From assembly GCA_900540455.1 (NCBI GenBank), contig UQGD01000014.1, forward strand, positions 1-53,330: a stretch of DNA of 53,330 bases, in the 5' to 3' direction. Made by a program: the position numbers and the translations under genes. Positions 39,149 to 47,277 of this stretch are shown here, piece after piece (positions within the stretch are counted from its first letter, which is position 1; each line of letters opens with the position of its first letter). The notes beneath the pieces were generated by a model. That model had not been told where the DNA came from. It worked only from the letters and a program-made list of their open reading frames with translations, and made no database searches. This DNA comes from an uncultured Faecalibacterium sp. (lineage in GTDB: Bacteria; Bacillota; Clostridia; Oscillospirales; Ruminococcaceae).

Positions 39149-41638
39149 TCACCCGCAGGTGATGGTGACGATGGTGCCCCGCTGGATGCTCTCTCCCGCC
39201 GGGACACTTTGGCTCTGGACCGTGCCGCTGCCCTCGGCCACGCAGTTCAAGCCTGCTGCGGCCAGCATCTGGCGGGCAAAGTCCGCACTTTTGCCGCTGA
39301 CATCCGGCACCTGGGTGCGGCTGCCCTCGTAGGTGTCGGTATACAGATAGACCGTGGTGCCATAGGCCACCTCGGTACCTGCACGGGGGTACTGATAGGT
39401 GACCAGGGCGGCGGTCTGGTCGGTCTCGCTCTCCATCAGCTGGTGGGACAGGCCCTTGATGTTCAAAGAGACCTGCGCATTGCTCCACTCTTTGCTGATG
39501 AGGTTGGGCACCTTGACCATGGTGCCGCTGCGGTCCACGCCGTCGGTATGGATGCCCAGATAGGGGGCGATCTCGCTGATGATATTGCCCACCACCGGCG
39601 CAGCCAGCACCGAGGAATAGTCGGTGCGTGCGTTGTTGGGGTCATCCAGCATCACATACACCAGGATCTCCGGGTCCTCAGCGGGCAGCACCGCCGCAAA
39701 GGAGGCCACCTTCTTGTAGTCGCCGTCGGCACGGCGGTCCATGTTCAGCTGCTCGGAAGTACCGGACTTGCCGCCGATGCGGTAGCCCGCCACATAGGCA
39801 TTGGAGCCGCCGCCGGTCAGAGTCCCGTCCCCCACCTCGTGCTCCATGATATAGCGCACCGCCTGACTGGCGCTTTCACTGATGACCTGACGGCGCACAT
39901 TGGCCCCGATCTCCTGGATGACGTTGCCGTTTTGGTCGGTGATCTTATCCACCACATGGGGGGTCACCAGATAGCCGCCGTTCACCGCCGCAGAAAGTGC
40001 AGTGCACATCTGCAGCGGGGTGATCGCCATCGCCTGGCCAAAGGAGGAGGATGCCAGCTGCACCTCGCCCAGCCCTTTGGCTGTGTAGTACTGCATAAAA
40101 CCGGTCTCGCTGGGCAGGTCCACACCAGTACGCTCCGTAAAGCCAAAGGCATCGAAGTAATCATAGAACGCCTGCGGCCCCAGCCGCTGCCCCAGCTGGA
40201 TAAAGTAGATATTGCAGCTGTTGCGCAGCGCCTGGGCCATGTTCTGCGCCCCGTGGGACTTGCGGCCTGCACAATGGTAGGTCTGTTTTGCCACAGTATA
40301 TGCGCCGGAGCAGTTCAGCGTGGTGCCCAAAGCAGCCTGGCCTGCATCCAGACCCATGGCTGCGGTGATCACCTTGAACACACTGCCGGGGTAATACAGC
40401 TCGGTAATGGTCTTGTTTTTCCACTGGATATCCCGGAAATAGCCGGAGTAATCCGCCTCCGGGTCCAGGATCTTATTTCCTTTTTCATCGGTGACAAAGC
40501 TGCCGTCCTCGTTTTTCAGGTAGATGCCGTACAGCTCCGGCTCTGCCCGCACCAGCTCGTTCAGGTAAGCGAGGTTTGCCTCATAGCTCAGCGGGTCGTT
40601 GGGGTCAAAGTCCGGCTTGGAGGCCATGGCCAAGATCGCTCCGGTGTTCACATCCATCACGATGGCACAGCCACGGTTCTCCACGGTATTGGCGGCAATG
40701 GCCTCATTCAGGTAGCGCTCTACTACCTCCTGCACATTCACATCCAGGCTGAGCACCAGATTGGCGCCGTCTTTCGCCGCAAAGGTGGTGGCATTCTCGT
40801 CAGCAATGGCATTGCCATACGCATTGCGCAGCGTGATCATCCGGCCATCGGTGCCAGCCAGCACCGACTGATAGGATTTTTCCAGGCCGTATGTGCCGAT
40901 GCCGTCCGCATCGGTAAAGCCCAGCACCGCTGCTGCAAAGGCCCCATAGGGGTAGTTGCGCTGAAAGCTCTTGGCAGCCGAAATGGAGATCCTACCCTTG
41001 CGGGTGGTCTCGGTGGCCTTTTTATGGGTCTTGTTGTACTGGGAGACATAGCTCTCGATGGAGAGCTTTACTGCATTGTTCACTTTGGTGGCCAGCACCT
41101 GGTACTGGCTGTCCAGCTTGGTCAGCGCCGTGCGGACCGCCTCGTACTGGGTGCGGTACTGCTCCGAGCTTTCGTCCACTGTGTCCAGGCTGATGCCGTC
41201 TCCGGAGAGCAGCCGCAGGGTCAGCTGGCGGCAGATCTCTGCACAGGCGGTCTCGTCCAGGGTCTTGGTGGTCTGGCCGGTCTCCTCATCGGTATGCGAA
41301 ATGTACAGCGCACTGCTGTAACTGGGGTCCGCCCAAAGGGTCCAGACCACACTGGTAGACGCCAAGGTGATACCGCTTGCGTCGTAGATCTCTCCCCGGG
41401 TGGCGGGGATGGAGCTATCCAGCAGCTGCTGGGCCGCCGCATACTGGCGGAACATCGCCCCGTTCTTGATCTGGATATTATACAGGCTGTGGATCACAAC
41501 GGCCGATGCCGCCAGCACCAGCGCCACCGATGCCATATAGCCCAGCCTGCGCTTGCCCAGCGTCAAACGCGCCCGGGGGGAGGGTCGGCGCAGCCGGAAG
41601 CCCCGGCGGGGCTGGCCAGAGGATGGTTTTTGTTGCAT
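39149..41638 (-). CDS. Class b penicillin-binding protein with PASTA domains (FtsI/SpoVD-like)
   Basis: The protein has 829 residues from the ATG at 41638; a TTG at 41662 would add eight residues. One N-terminal membrane segment (MASVALVLAASAVVIHSLY) is followed by the PBP dimerisation domain (STSVVWTLWADPS) and a transpeptidase domain with the active-site SVFK (YPGSVFKVITAAMG), SCN (LRNSCNIYF) and KSG (GGKSGTSEQ) motifs. Two PASTA domains fill about residues 690-829 (VPNLISKEWSNAQVSL; VPDVSGKSADFARQML). It is the partner transpeptidase of the SEDS polymerase. The PASTA tails are like SpoVD and Gram-positive division PBPs. Confidence 0.92.
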   Translation of the reverse strand: MQQKPSSGQPRRGFRLRRPSPRARLTLGKRRLGYMASVALVLAASAVVIHSLYNIQIKNGAMFRQYAAAQQLLDSSIPATRGEIYDASGITLASTSVVWTLWADPSYSSALYISHTDEETGQTTKTLDETACAEICRQLTLRLLSGDGISLDTVDESSEQYRTQYEAVRTALTKLDSQYQVLATKVNNAVKLSIESYVSQYNKTHKKATETTRKGRISISAAKSFQRNYPYGAFAAAVLGFTDADGIGTYGLEKSYQSVLAGTDGRMITLRNAYGNAIADENATTFAAKDGANLVLSLDVNVQEVVERYLNEAIAANTVENRGCAIVMDVNTGAILAMASKPDFDPNDPLSYEANLAYLNELVRAEPELYGIYLKNEDGSFVTDEKGNKILDPEADYSGYFRDIQWKNKTITELYYPGSVFKVITAAMGLDAGQAALGTTLNCSGAYTVAKQTYHCAGRKSHGAQNMAQALRNSCNIYFIQLGQRLGPQAFYDYFDAFGFTERTGVDLPSETGFMQYYTAKGLGEVQLASSSFGQAMAITPLQMCTALSAAVNGGYLVTPHVVDKITDQNGNVIQEIGANVRRQVISESASQAVRYIMEHEVGDGTLTGGGSNAYVAGYRIGGKSGTSEQLNMDRRADGDYKKVASFAAVLPAEDPEILVYVMLDDPNNARTDYSSVLAAPVVGNIISEIAPYLGIHTDGVDRSGTMVKVPNLISKEWSNAQVSLNIKGLSHQLMESETDQTAALVTYQYPRAGTEVAYGTTVYLYTDTYEGSRTQVPDVSGKSADFARQMLAAAGLNCVAEGSGTVQSQSVPAGESIQRGTIVTITCG

Positions 41639-41748
41639 AGATCGAATACTTTCCCCTCTCAAGCCCGCAGAAGGAGCCTATCGCTCCTTTGCGAACCCTG
41701 CGATAAAACCGAAAAAGCGTGCGCTGCCGCACGCTTTTTTATGGATGT

Positions 41749-42237
41749 TCATTTTGCAAAGTTTGCAGCTTCTGCCAGGGTCAATGCCCCCTGGTGCAGC
41801 AGGTCGGTCCAGCGGCGCACCGCAGACTCCCGCCGCAGCAGCACGCTGGCGTCGTTCAGCCGCACATAGGTGATCTGGCTGGGGTCGATCTTCATCAGGC
41901 CCAGCCGCCCGGCGGCCTCCTCGATGCTGGTGATGCTGGTCTGGCTGTTCAGGGTGCTGGTGTAGTATGTATACTGGCTCTGCTCACTGACCAGCATCGC
42001 CTTGGCATCCTGGATCTGATCGTTCAGCTCCACCAACTGAGCCTCGCTCCACAGCAGGCTCACGGCAAACCCGGCCATCAGTGCCAGACCCACCAACTGC
42101 ACCGCATGGCGCATGGCTGCCTGCAGCGGGCTGAGACGGCGCTTGCCGCCTTTTTTTACCCGGAGCGGGATGCTGCGCTGCGGCTGGGCTGCCTGCCGAC
42201 GCCGCACTGCAGAATCATCGTATGCTGCCTGGCCCAT
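41749..42237 (-). CDS. FtsL-like cell division protein
   Basis: The protein has 162 residues. A basic N-terminal half, one membrane segment (about 62-80, MRHAVQLVGLALMAGFAVSLLW) and an extracellular coiled coil (EAQLVELNDQIQDAKAMLVSEQ) ending in a folded tail give the FtsL topology. FtsL has little sequence conservation, so position between rsmH and the PBP gene is the main evidence. It would link FtsQ/DivIB to the PBP-SEDS pair. Confidence 0.75.
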   Translation of the reverse strand: MGQAAYDDSAVRRRQAAQPQRSIPLRVKKGGKRRLSPLQAAMRHAVQLVGLALMAGFAVSLLWSEAQLVELNDQIQDAKAMLVSEQSQYTYYTSTLNSQTSITSIEEAAGRLGLMKIDPSQITYVRLNDASVLLRRESAVRRWTDLLHQGALTLAEAANFAK

Positions 42238-42279
42238 GTTTCGTCTCCTCCTCCATCATGCAGAGCACAAAGCAGGTGC

Positions 42280-43245
42280 TCAGCATTTTTCTAATACACG
42301 CAAACGCGCCGACCGGCTGCGCCGGTTCTCCTCCAGCTCCTGGCCGCCAGCCTCGATGGGCTTATGGTTGACCAGCTTCGCCTTGGCTTTGCCTCCGCAT
42401 ACGCAGACCGGAAATTCCGGCGGACAGGTGCAGGCCGTTGCCCAGCGGCGGAACTTGTTTTTGACCAGGCGGTCCTCCAAAGAATGGAAGGTGATCACGC
42501 ACAGCCGCCCACCGGGCGCCAGATGCTCAAAGATCGTATCCAGTCCCTCATCCAGTGCGTCCAGCTCATGGTTCACCGCAATGCGCAGCGCCTGGAAGGT
42601 GCGTCGGGCAGGGTTTTTGTTTTTCCGGCGCTGTGCCGGGGGCATAGCGCTGGCCACTGCCTCTGCCAGCTGCAGCGTGGTCTCAAAGGGAGCTGTCTCC
42701 CGCAGATCCACGATCCGTCCGGCGATCTGCCAGGCGTAAGGCTCCTCGCCATAGTCCCGCAGGATGCGGGACAGCTCCTCCCGGCTGGCGGTGTTCACGA
42801 GATCCGCCGCCGTCTCTCCCTGCTGGCTCATCCGCATATCCAGCGGTGCATCTGCCCGGTAGGAAAAACCGCGGGCTGCATCGTCCAGCTGATGGCTGGA
42901 GACGCCCAGGTCCAGCAGTGCGCCGTTGATCTGGGGGATGCCCAGCTCGTCCAGCGCCTGACCGGCATAGCGGAAATTGATCTGCACCACCGTAGCGGGC
43001 AGGCCCGCAAGCCTTGCCCGGGCGGTCGCCACGGCATCGGGGTCCTGATCCAGGGAGATCAGGCGCCCGCCTTGTGCTCCATCCAGACGCAGAGCGATCT
43101 GGCGGGAATGTCCTGCCCCGCCGGCGGTGCCATCCAGATAAATGCCCGCCGGGTCAATGGCAAGACCCTCCAGACATTCTTCCAGCAGCACCGGGACATG
43201 GGCAAAAGACGCCGGGTCGAACGACTGTTTTTCTTCGGTCTCCAT
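42280..43245 (-). CDS. rsmH: 16S rRNA (cytosine-1402-N4)-methyltransferase
   Basis: The protein has 321 residues. It has the N-terminal HVPVLLEECLEGL, DGTAGGAGHSRQIA (SAM loop), GALLDLGVSSHQLDDAARGFSY and the C-terminal PGGRLCVITFHSLEDRLVKN. It methylates C1402 in the ribosomal P site. It is the second gene of the dcw cluster, 50 bases after mraZ. Confidence 0.96.
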   Translation of the reverse strand: METEEKQSFDPASFAHVPVLLEECLEGLAIDPAGIYLDGTAGGAGHSRQIALRLDGAQGGRLISLDQDPDAVATARARLAGLPATVVQINFRYAGQALDELGIPQINGALLDLGVSSHQLDDAARGFSYRADAPLDMRMSQQGETAADLVNTASREELSRILRDYGEEPYAWQIAGRIVDLRETAPFETTLQLAEAVASAMPPAQRRKNKNPARRTFQALRIAVNHELDALDEGLDTIFEHLAPGGRLCVITFHSLEDRLVKNKFRRWATACTCPPEFPVCVCGGKAKAKLVNHKPIEAGGQELEENRRSRSARLRVLEKC

Positions 43246-43295
43246 CGGCCTCGGCCTCCTCTCTTGTATGTGTTAGGTTCAGGGTAAAGGGCAGA

Positions 43296-43715
43296 TCAGA
43301 TGTGCAGTGCCCGCAGCCGCTCGGCCCGCTGTTCATCGGTCACAGCAGCACGGCGGGCCTCCCACACCGGGGTAGCCCAGATCTCTGCATGGCGGCGGTT
43401 GCCGATCACGGTGACCTCTTTTTCCAGCCCCGCATGCTCCCGCAGTGCGGCAGGCAGCAGGATGCGCCCCTGCTTGTCCGGCACGACCTCGCAGGCGGTG
43501 CTGAACAGATCGCCGGTGATCTCCCAGCTGTCCATCAGCTCATCTGCGCCCAGCTTTTCCGACAGGCGCTCCACCTCTGCCATAGGCAGTGCGAACAGGC
43601 AGCGGCCGATCCATTCCATCACCACGAAGCTCTCCCCCATCTCCTCCCGGAAACGGGCGGGGAAATTCAGGCGTCCCTTGGCATCCAGCACGCAGTCGTA
43701 GCGGCCAAAAAACAT
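43296..43715 (-). CDS. mraZ: Transcriptional regulator MraZ
   Basis: The protein has 139 residues from the ATG at 43715 (AAGGGGG upstream), the usual 140-150. Two SpoVT/AbrB-like halves each have a DxKGR motif: LDAKGRLNFPARFR and PDKQGRILLPAALR. The ring-shaped MraZ binds tandem G-rich repeats in its own promoter and controls the dcw operon. A matching operator is present at 43751-43780. Confidence 0.95.
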   Translation of the reverse strand: MFFGRYDCVLDAKGRLNFPARFREEMGESFVVMEWIGRCLFALPMAEVERLSEKLGADELMDSWEITGDLFSTACEVVPDKQGRILLPAALREHAGLEKEVTVIGNRRHAEIWATPVWEARRAAVTDEQRAERLRALHI

Positions 43716-43750
43716 TTGCGCCGCCCCCTTCCCGCCTGCTGGTGTGGGCA

Positions 43751-43780
43751 GAGGCCCCACTGGTCCCCCTTTTACCCCAC
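43751..43780 (-). promoter_or_regulatory. MraZ operator: three 10-base G-rich repeats
   Basis: On the minus strand GTGGGGTAAA, AGGGGGACCA and GTGGGGCCTC stand in tandem with exact 10-base periodicity, just downstream of the predicted transcription start and upstream of mraZ. The layout matches the known MraZ-binding repeats (GTGGG-type, one per helical turn). Confidence 0.8.
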
Positions 43781-43792
43781 TGAACTGTTTTT

Positions 43793-43821
43793 ATTGTAAC
43801 AAATCAAGGCTCTGATTGCAA
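43793..43821 (-). promoter_or_regulatory. Promoter of the dcw operon
   Basis: TTGCAA (43821-43816), a 17-base spacer, TACAAT (43798-43793). Transcription would begin near 43787, directly in front of the operator. Confidence 0.8.
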
Positions 43822-44016
43822 GGGCTGCAGTTGGGTTTTCTTGCGCAAATTTCCACAAAAAACACCTCCGCAGGCCGTCATTTTTGCTCGCCGGGGCGTG
43901 TATTCTTTGGTATCCGTACTGATTTGGCGCAGAGCTTTTCCGCCCAGGGAACACGGCCCCGGCCGCAGGAGCAGGCAAAAGTCCGCACCCCGCCTAGCGC
44001 AAGCCCGCCCCGCACA
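43822..44016. other. Non-coding gap between the mraZ promoter and the next operon's terminator
   Basis: About 195 bases. No credible gene or RNA; frames here lack ribosome binding sites. Confidence 0.5.
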
Positions 44017-44059
44017 GCAAAAAAGGGGCGGGACACCCTCTTGGATGTCCCGCCTCTTT
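44017..44059 (-). terminator. Terminator of the rsmD/DivIVA-like unit
   Basis: On the minus strand GGCGGGACA (44054-44046) pairs with TGTCCCGCC (44035-44027) and is followed by CCTTTTTT. Confidence 0.85.
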
Positions 44060-44082
44060 GCAAACAACGCTATGGATCCTGC

Positions 44083-44544
44083 TCAGCCGCGGCTCTGTCG
44101 GCTCTGCCGGAGATTGGCCCGCAGGCTGCGCACCTGGGCGGCATTTTCCGCCATGGTCTCCTCGGTGGTCTTGAGCATATTATCACAGTAGTCGGTGGTG
44201 GACTGGCGCAGCGCCCGTGCCTCGCTTTGGGCGGCGGAGAGGATCTCGGACGCACGCTGCTGCGCCGCCTTGACGATCTCTGCCTCGCTGACCAGAACTC
44301 TGGCCCGGTCCTCCGCCTTGCGGATAATGGCCTGGGCCTGCGCATTGGCAGAATCAATGAGCTGGCCCCGGTCGCTGACGATGGACTGTGCCTGGCGCAG
44401 TTCCACCGGCAGGTTGACCCGCACCTCGTCCAGGTAGTCCCGGATCTGGCCTACATCCACGATGCGCTTGCCGCCGGAAAGCGGCATCCCGGCACTTTCC
44501 TCCAGGGCATCCTCGATGGTATCCAGCAGCTCGTTCACATTCAT
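44083..44544 (-). CDS. DivIVA/ATP-synthase-B-like coiled-coil protein
   Basis: The protein has 153 residues from the ATG at 44544. NVNELLDTIEDALEE and GKRIVDVGQIRDYLDEVRVNLP precede a long helix (about 55-150) rich in Ala, Glu, Arg and Gln (SANAQAQAIIRKAEDRARVLV). Such proteins are often annotated as DivIVA-related or ATPase-subunit-like; a cell-division or envelope scaffold role is plausible but unproven. It overlaps rsmD by four bases (44541-44544) and lies next to the dcw cluster. Confidence 0.65.
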   Translation of the reverse strand: MNVNELLDTIEDALEESAGMPLSGGKRIVDVGQIRDYLDEVRVNLPVELRQAQSIVSDRGQLIDSANAQAQAIIRKAEDRARVLVSEAEIVKAAQQRASEILSAAQSEARALRQSTTDYCDNMLKTTEETMAENAAQVRSLRANLRQSRQSRG

Positions 44545-45113
44545 GCCTGTTCCTCCTGTCCCTCGGCCGGAGCTGCGGGCTTTGTGTACTTCCATACCAG
44601 CACCCGGCCGTATTTATATTGGCGCTGCAGGGTCATCTGCCCCACCTGGGCAGGCAGCACCAGACCCGTTTCGCTCTCGCACAGCACTGTGCCGCCGGGC
44701 GCCAGGCATTTTTCCACCAAAGGCAGCACCAGCTCCAGCTTTTCGCTGCGGAACGGGGGGTCCAGCAGCACCAGATCAAACTGCTCCCGGCAGGCAGAGA
44801 GATAGCGGGCTGCCTCTCCCAGGCTGACCCGGCTGCGGTCAAACACGCCGCACGCCTTGCAGTTGCGCATCACCACATTGATGGCCTCCCGGCTCTCATC
44901 CAAAAAAACGCACCGGGCCGCACCCCGGGACAATGCTTCGATGCCCAGCTGTCCGCTGCCTGCAAACAGATCCAGCACCCGTGCGCCGGGCAGCTCGAAC
45001 TGGACGATGCTGAACATCGCCTCCTTGACCTGGGAAAGTGTGGGACGGGTAACATCCGTTCCGGGCAGAGCTTCCAGCCGTCTGCCCCGGGCTTCGCCAG
45101 CGATCACGCGCAT
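44541..45113 (-). CDS. rsmD: 16S rRNA (guanine-966-N2)-methyltransferase
   Basis: The protein has 190 residues. It has MRVIAGEARGRRL, RPTLSQVKEAMFSI, the SAM motif VLDLFAGSGQLGIEALSRGA and the catalytic DPPF (LVLLDPPFRSEKLELV), with C-terminal CESETGLVL. It methylates G966 of 16S rRNA. AAAGGAGGC precedes the start. First gene of a two-gene unit with the coiled-coil protein. Confidence 0.95.
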   Translation of the reverse strand: MRVIAGEARGRRLEALPGTDVTRPTLSQVKEAMFSIVQFELPGARVLDLFAGSGQLGIEALSRGAARCVFLDESREAINVVMRNCKACGVFDRSRVSLGEAARYLSACREQFDLVLLDPPFRSEKLELVLPLVEKCLAPGGTVLCESETGLVLPAQVGQMTLQRQYKYGRVLVWKYTKPAAPAEGQEEQA

Positions 45114-45160
45114 ACTGTTGTGCCTCCTTTATACCGCTCGTTGAGATAGTTCGTTTTATT

Positions 45161-45189
45161 ATTAAACCCGACCTGCATATCTTTGTCAA
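45161..45189 (-). promoter_or_regulatory. Promoter of rsmD
   Basis: Consensus TTGACA (45189-45184), a 17-base spacer, TTTAAT (45166-45161). Confidence 0.75.
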
Positions 45190-45278
45190 GGGTCAGCTGC
45201 GTCCCCAGACAGGATGCGGCCCGCTTCGGGCAGTTCTGCGCTTTTTAACGGACTGCGGTGCTCTTGCCGGCTGCCGGT

Positions 45279-45307
45279 TTGCGCCTGCCCCTGGTTTGTG
45301 TTACAAT
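45279..45307 (+). promoter_or_regulatory. Promoter of the flavodoxin-family gene
   Basis: TTGCGC (45279-45284), a 17-base spacer, TACAAT (45302-45307). Confidence 0.7.
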
Positions 45308-45343
45308 AAATGTGTTTTATCAGGAAAGGAGCGTCTGTACTTT

Positions 45344-45964
45344 ATGAAAGTCCTGCTGATCAATGGCAGCCCCCACGAAAAGGGCTGCACCTATACCGCA
45401 CTGTCTCTTGTGGCTGAGGAACTGAATACCGCTGGCATCGACACCGAGATCCTCCATGTTGGCGGGCAGCCGGTGGGCGGCTGCATCGGATGCGGCGGCT
45501 GCGCCGCAGGCAACGGCTGCGCCTTTGGCGGCGTGGTGAACGAAGCCATCGAGAAGGCAAAGACCGCCGACGGCTTTGTTTTTGGCAGCCCGGTCCACTA
45601 CGCCTCTGCTGCCGGCAACATGGCCAGCTTTATGGACCGTCTGGCCTATGCTGGCGGCAAGCACCTGGCTTACAAGCCTGCCGCTATCTGCGCTTCGGCA
45701 CGGCGGGCGGGCACCACCGCCACGCTGGACCAGCTGGCCAAGTACCCGGAGTTCTTCCATATGCCTCTGGTCAGCGGCTCTTACTGGCCCATGGTCCACG
45801 GCTCCAACCCGGAGCAGGTGCTCCAGGATGAAGAAGGCTGCGCCGTTATGCGGGAGCTGGGCCGCAACATGGCTTGGCTGCTGTACTGCATCCGGGCCGG
45901 CCGGGACGCAGGCTTTGAGCACCCGCAGAACCCGCCCCGCCCCCGCACTGGTTTTATCCGCTGA
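45344..45964 (+). CDS. NADPH-dependent FMN reductase/flavodoxin-family protein
   Basis: The protein has 206 residues from the ATG at 45344 (AGGAAAGGAG upstream). The flavin phosphate loop is INGSPHEKGCTYTAL. The Cys-rich GGCIGCGGCAAGNGCAF is like the iron-sulfur flavoprotein/azoreductase-related group, then FGSPVHYASAAGNMASFMDR binds FMN. It likely uses NAD(P)H to reduce quinones or metals; the substrate is unknown. The coding region ends where a repeat element begins. Confidence 0.85.
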   Translation: MKVLLINGSPHEKGCTYTALSLVAEELNTAGIDTEILHVGGQPVGGCIGCGGCAAGNGCAFGGVVNEAIEKAKTADGFVFGSPVHYASAAGNMASFMDRLAYAGGKHLAYKPAAICASARRAGTTATLDQLAKYPEFFHMPLVSGSYWPMVHGSNPEQVLQDEEGCAVMRELGRNMAWLLYCIRAGRDAGFEHPQNPPRPRTGFIR

Positions 45965-45966
45965 GG

Positions 45967-46192
45967 TTTTACGGGGGATTTGTTCCTTTTTCGAGAAAAA
46001 GGAACCGAAAAAGCTTTTCACACGGCCCGTGCATCCGCACGGGCCAAAGTTTTTTATAAGCATAGGGCAGGTCTTGCACCTTCCGGCAGGGACGCAGCGG
46101 GCTGTAACGAGGGGGGCCCAAAACCCTCTCAGTCAACGCCTGCCGGCGTTGCCAGCTCTCCCGAAGGGCGAGCCTTTGGCAAGTGCATAAAG
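45967..46192 (+). repeat. Repeat element with covarying hairpin, copy 2
   Basis: Same order as copy 1 (28036-28260): TTTTACGGGGG, hairpin TTCCTTTTTCGAGAAAAAGG with AACC, CTTTTCACAC, a second hairpin (GGCCCGTGC-ATCC-GCACGGGCC), GCATAGGGCAGG, AACCCTCTCAGTCAACGCCTG and GCCTTTGGCAAG. It lies immediately after the flavodoxin-family gene, so its first hairpin may act as that gene's terminator. Confidence 0.75.
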
Positions 46193-46600
46193 TTGCTGGT
46201 GTTCAGGTCAACGGCATAAAGAAGTGAACCTATAACCAACAAACCTTCTGCCTCTGCCAAAGCCTCCACCTGAGAGGAACGACTCTCCCCGGCCGGGGAG
46301 AGATGTCCCTATAAGGGACAGAGAGGGGCCAGGTAGCATTTCGCAAAGCGAAATGACGGAAGGGTTTTCTCCTCGTGAGATGCTGCTTGCAGGGACGCCC
46401 CCCCTTCCGTCTCGCTTCGCTCGCCAGCTCTCCCAGAGGGCGATCCTTTGGCAAGGAGGGCAAGCCCAACCCTCACAACTTAACGCCCTGCACCCACTAA
46501 CCTACAGACAACGAACATTACGCCTCTGCCAAGGCCTCCCCCTTTCGGGGGAGGTGGCAGCGCCGTCAGGCGCTGCCGGAGAGGGTCGCCATTCTCTCAA
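46121..46600. repeat. MITE-like palindromic repeat array
   Basis: About 480 non-coding bases from the same family as 28191-28735: AACCCTCTCAGTCAACGCCTG, GCCTTTGGCAAG, then inverted TCTGCCAAAGCCTCC and TTGCCAAGG, ending GCCTCCCCCTTTCGGGGGAG. The ATTTCGCAAAGCGAAAT palindrome (46338-46354) and spacer sequences are shared with the other array. Confidence 0.7.
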
Positions 46601-46663
46601 AAAACTGCGCAACACATACAAATTCAGCAAAAAACTATGTGCAGTTTCACAATTCATTCCGCA

Positions 46664-46693
46664 TTGATATTTCGCACCGATTTTTTGTAAAAT
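46664..46693 (+). promoter_or_regulatory. Promoter of the small Cys-rich protein gene
   Basis: TTGATA (46664-46669), an 18-base spacer, TAAAAT (46688-46693). The surrounding 130 bases are AT-rich. Confidence 0.65.
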
Positions 46694-46771
46694 AATTATA
46701 GAAAGCGCTCTTTTCACTTCATCCGTCGGGACGCTCAACAAACTATCAAAGATAAAAAAGGGGGTACCCAA

Positions 46772-47122
46772 ATGAAGAAATTGTTCGCCTTGCTCCTTTC
46801 CGTGTCTATGATTTTGGGGATCTTCTCCATTTCGGCCCTTGCCATCTCTGAGGATTCTCTCTATAATGTCGTAATGCGGCGCGGCCCTACTTGCGCCAGC
46901 TGCAACATGAGAGAGATGCGGCTGCTCCATACTTCCCACGAGCCCTGGGTCCTATCCCACTATGAGCCTTGTTCCTATGGCTGCCCGCTCTCGGACAAAT
47001 ACAACGACACCTTCGAGACACGTCTTTGTGTTGCGACCTATCAGTGCGATTTTTGCGGCATTGGCTTCACTTCTACCCATACAGAGACCCGCCGCCTCCA
47101 CGAACATCCCTCCCGTATCTGA
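46772..47122 (+). CDS. Small secreted Cys-rich protein (116 aa)
   Basis: The protein has 116 residues. A Sec signal peptide (KKLFALLLSVSMILGIFSISALA, about 2-24) is followed by a mature region with two CxxC pairs (CASC about 41-44, CDFC about 92-95) plus more Cys and several His (TSTHTETRRLHEHPSR), suggesting a zinc site or disulfides. No family is recognised. The ribosome binding site is modest. It stands alone between a repeat block and the GH2 gene, and its base composition is more AT-rich than the neighbours, hinting at recent arrival. Confidence 0.65.
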   Translation: MKKLFALLLSVSMILGIFSISALAISEDSLYNVVMRRGPTCASCNMREMRLLHTSHEPWVLSHYEPCSYGCPLSDKYNDTFETRLCVATYQCDFCGIGFTSTHTETRRLHEHPSRI

Positions 47123-47130
47123 ACATTCCT

Positions 47131-47155
47131 GCCCCCTTTACAGGGGGCTTTTTTG
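47131..47155 (+). terminator. Terminator of the Cys-rich protein gene
   Basis: GCCCCC and GGGGGC pair around TTTACA, then TTTTTTG. Confidence 0.8.
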
Positions 47156-47224
47156 TTTTGGGCGCATTTCCCTCCCTGCGGCGGGATAAAATTCCCCTCA
47201 GATGCTTTTTTCGTTCATAACTTT

Positions 47225-47245
47225 ATGGTAGCATTAAGATACCAT
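47225..47245 (+). promoter_or_regulatory. Palindrome upstream of the GH2 gene
   Basis: ATGGTA (47225-47230) and TACCAT (47240-47245) are inverted around nine bases, 32 bases upstream of the GH2 start; a sugar-repressor-type operator is possible. Confidence 0.35.
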
Positions 47246-47277
47246 TAAATTGTACGAAACCCCCAGGGAGAACGGCT

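Noticed and set aside
36515..41869. A 1784-residue open frame on the plus strand opposite the dcw cluster
   Set aside because: It lies antisense to five intact genes, lacks a ribosome binding site and has a Gln/His/Arg-rich composition typical of GC-rich shadow frames.
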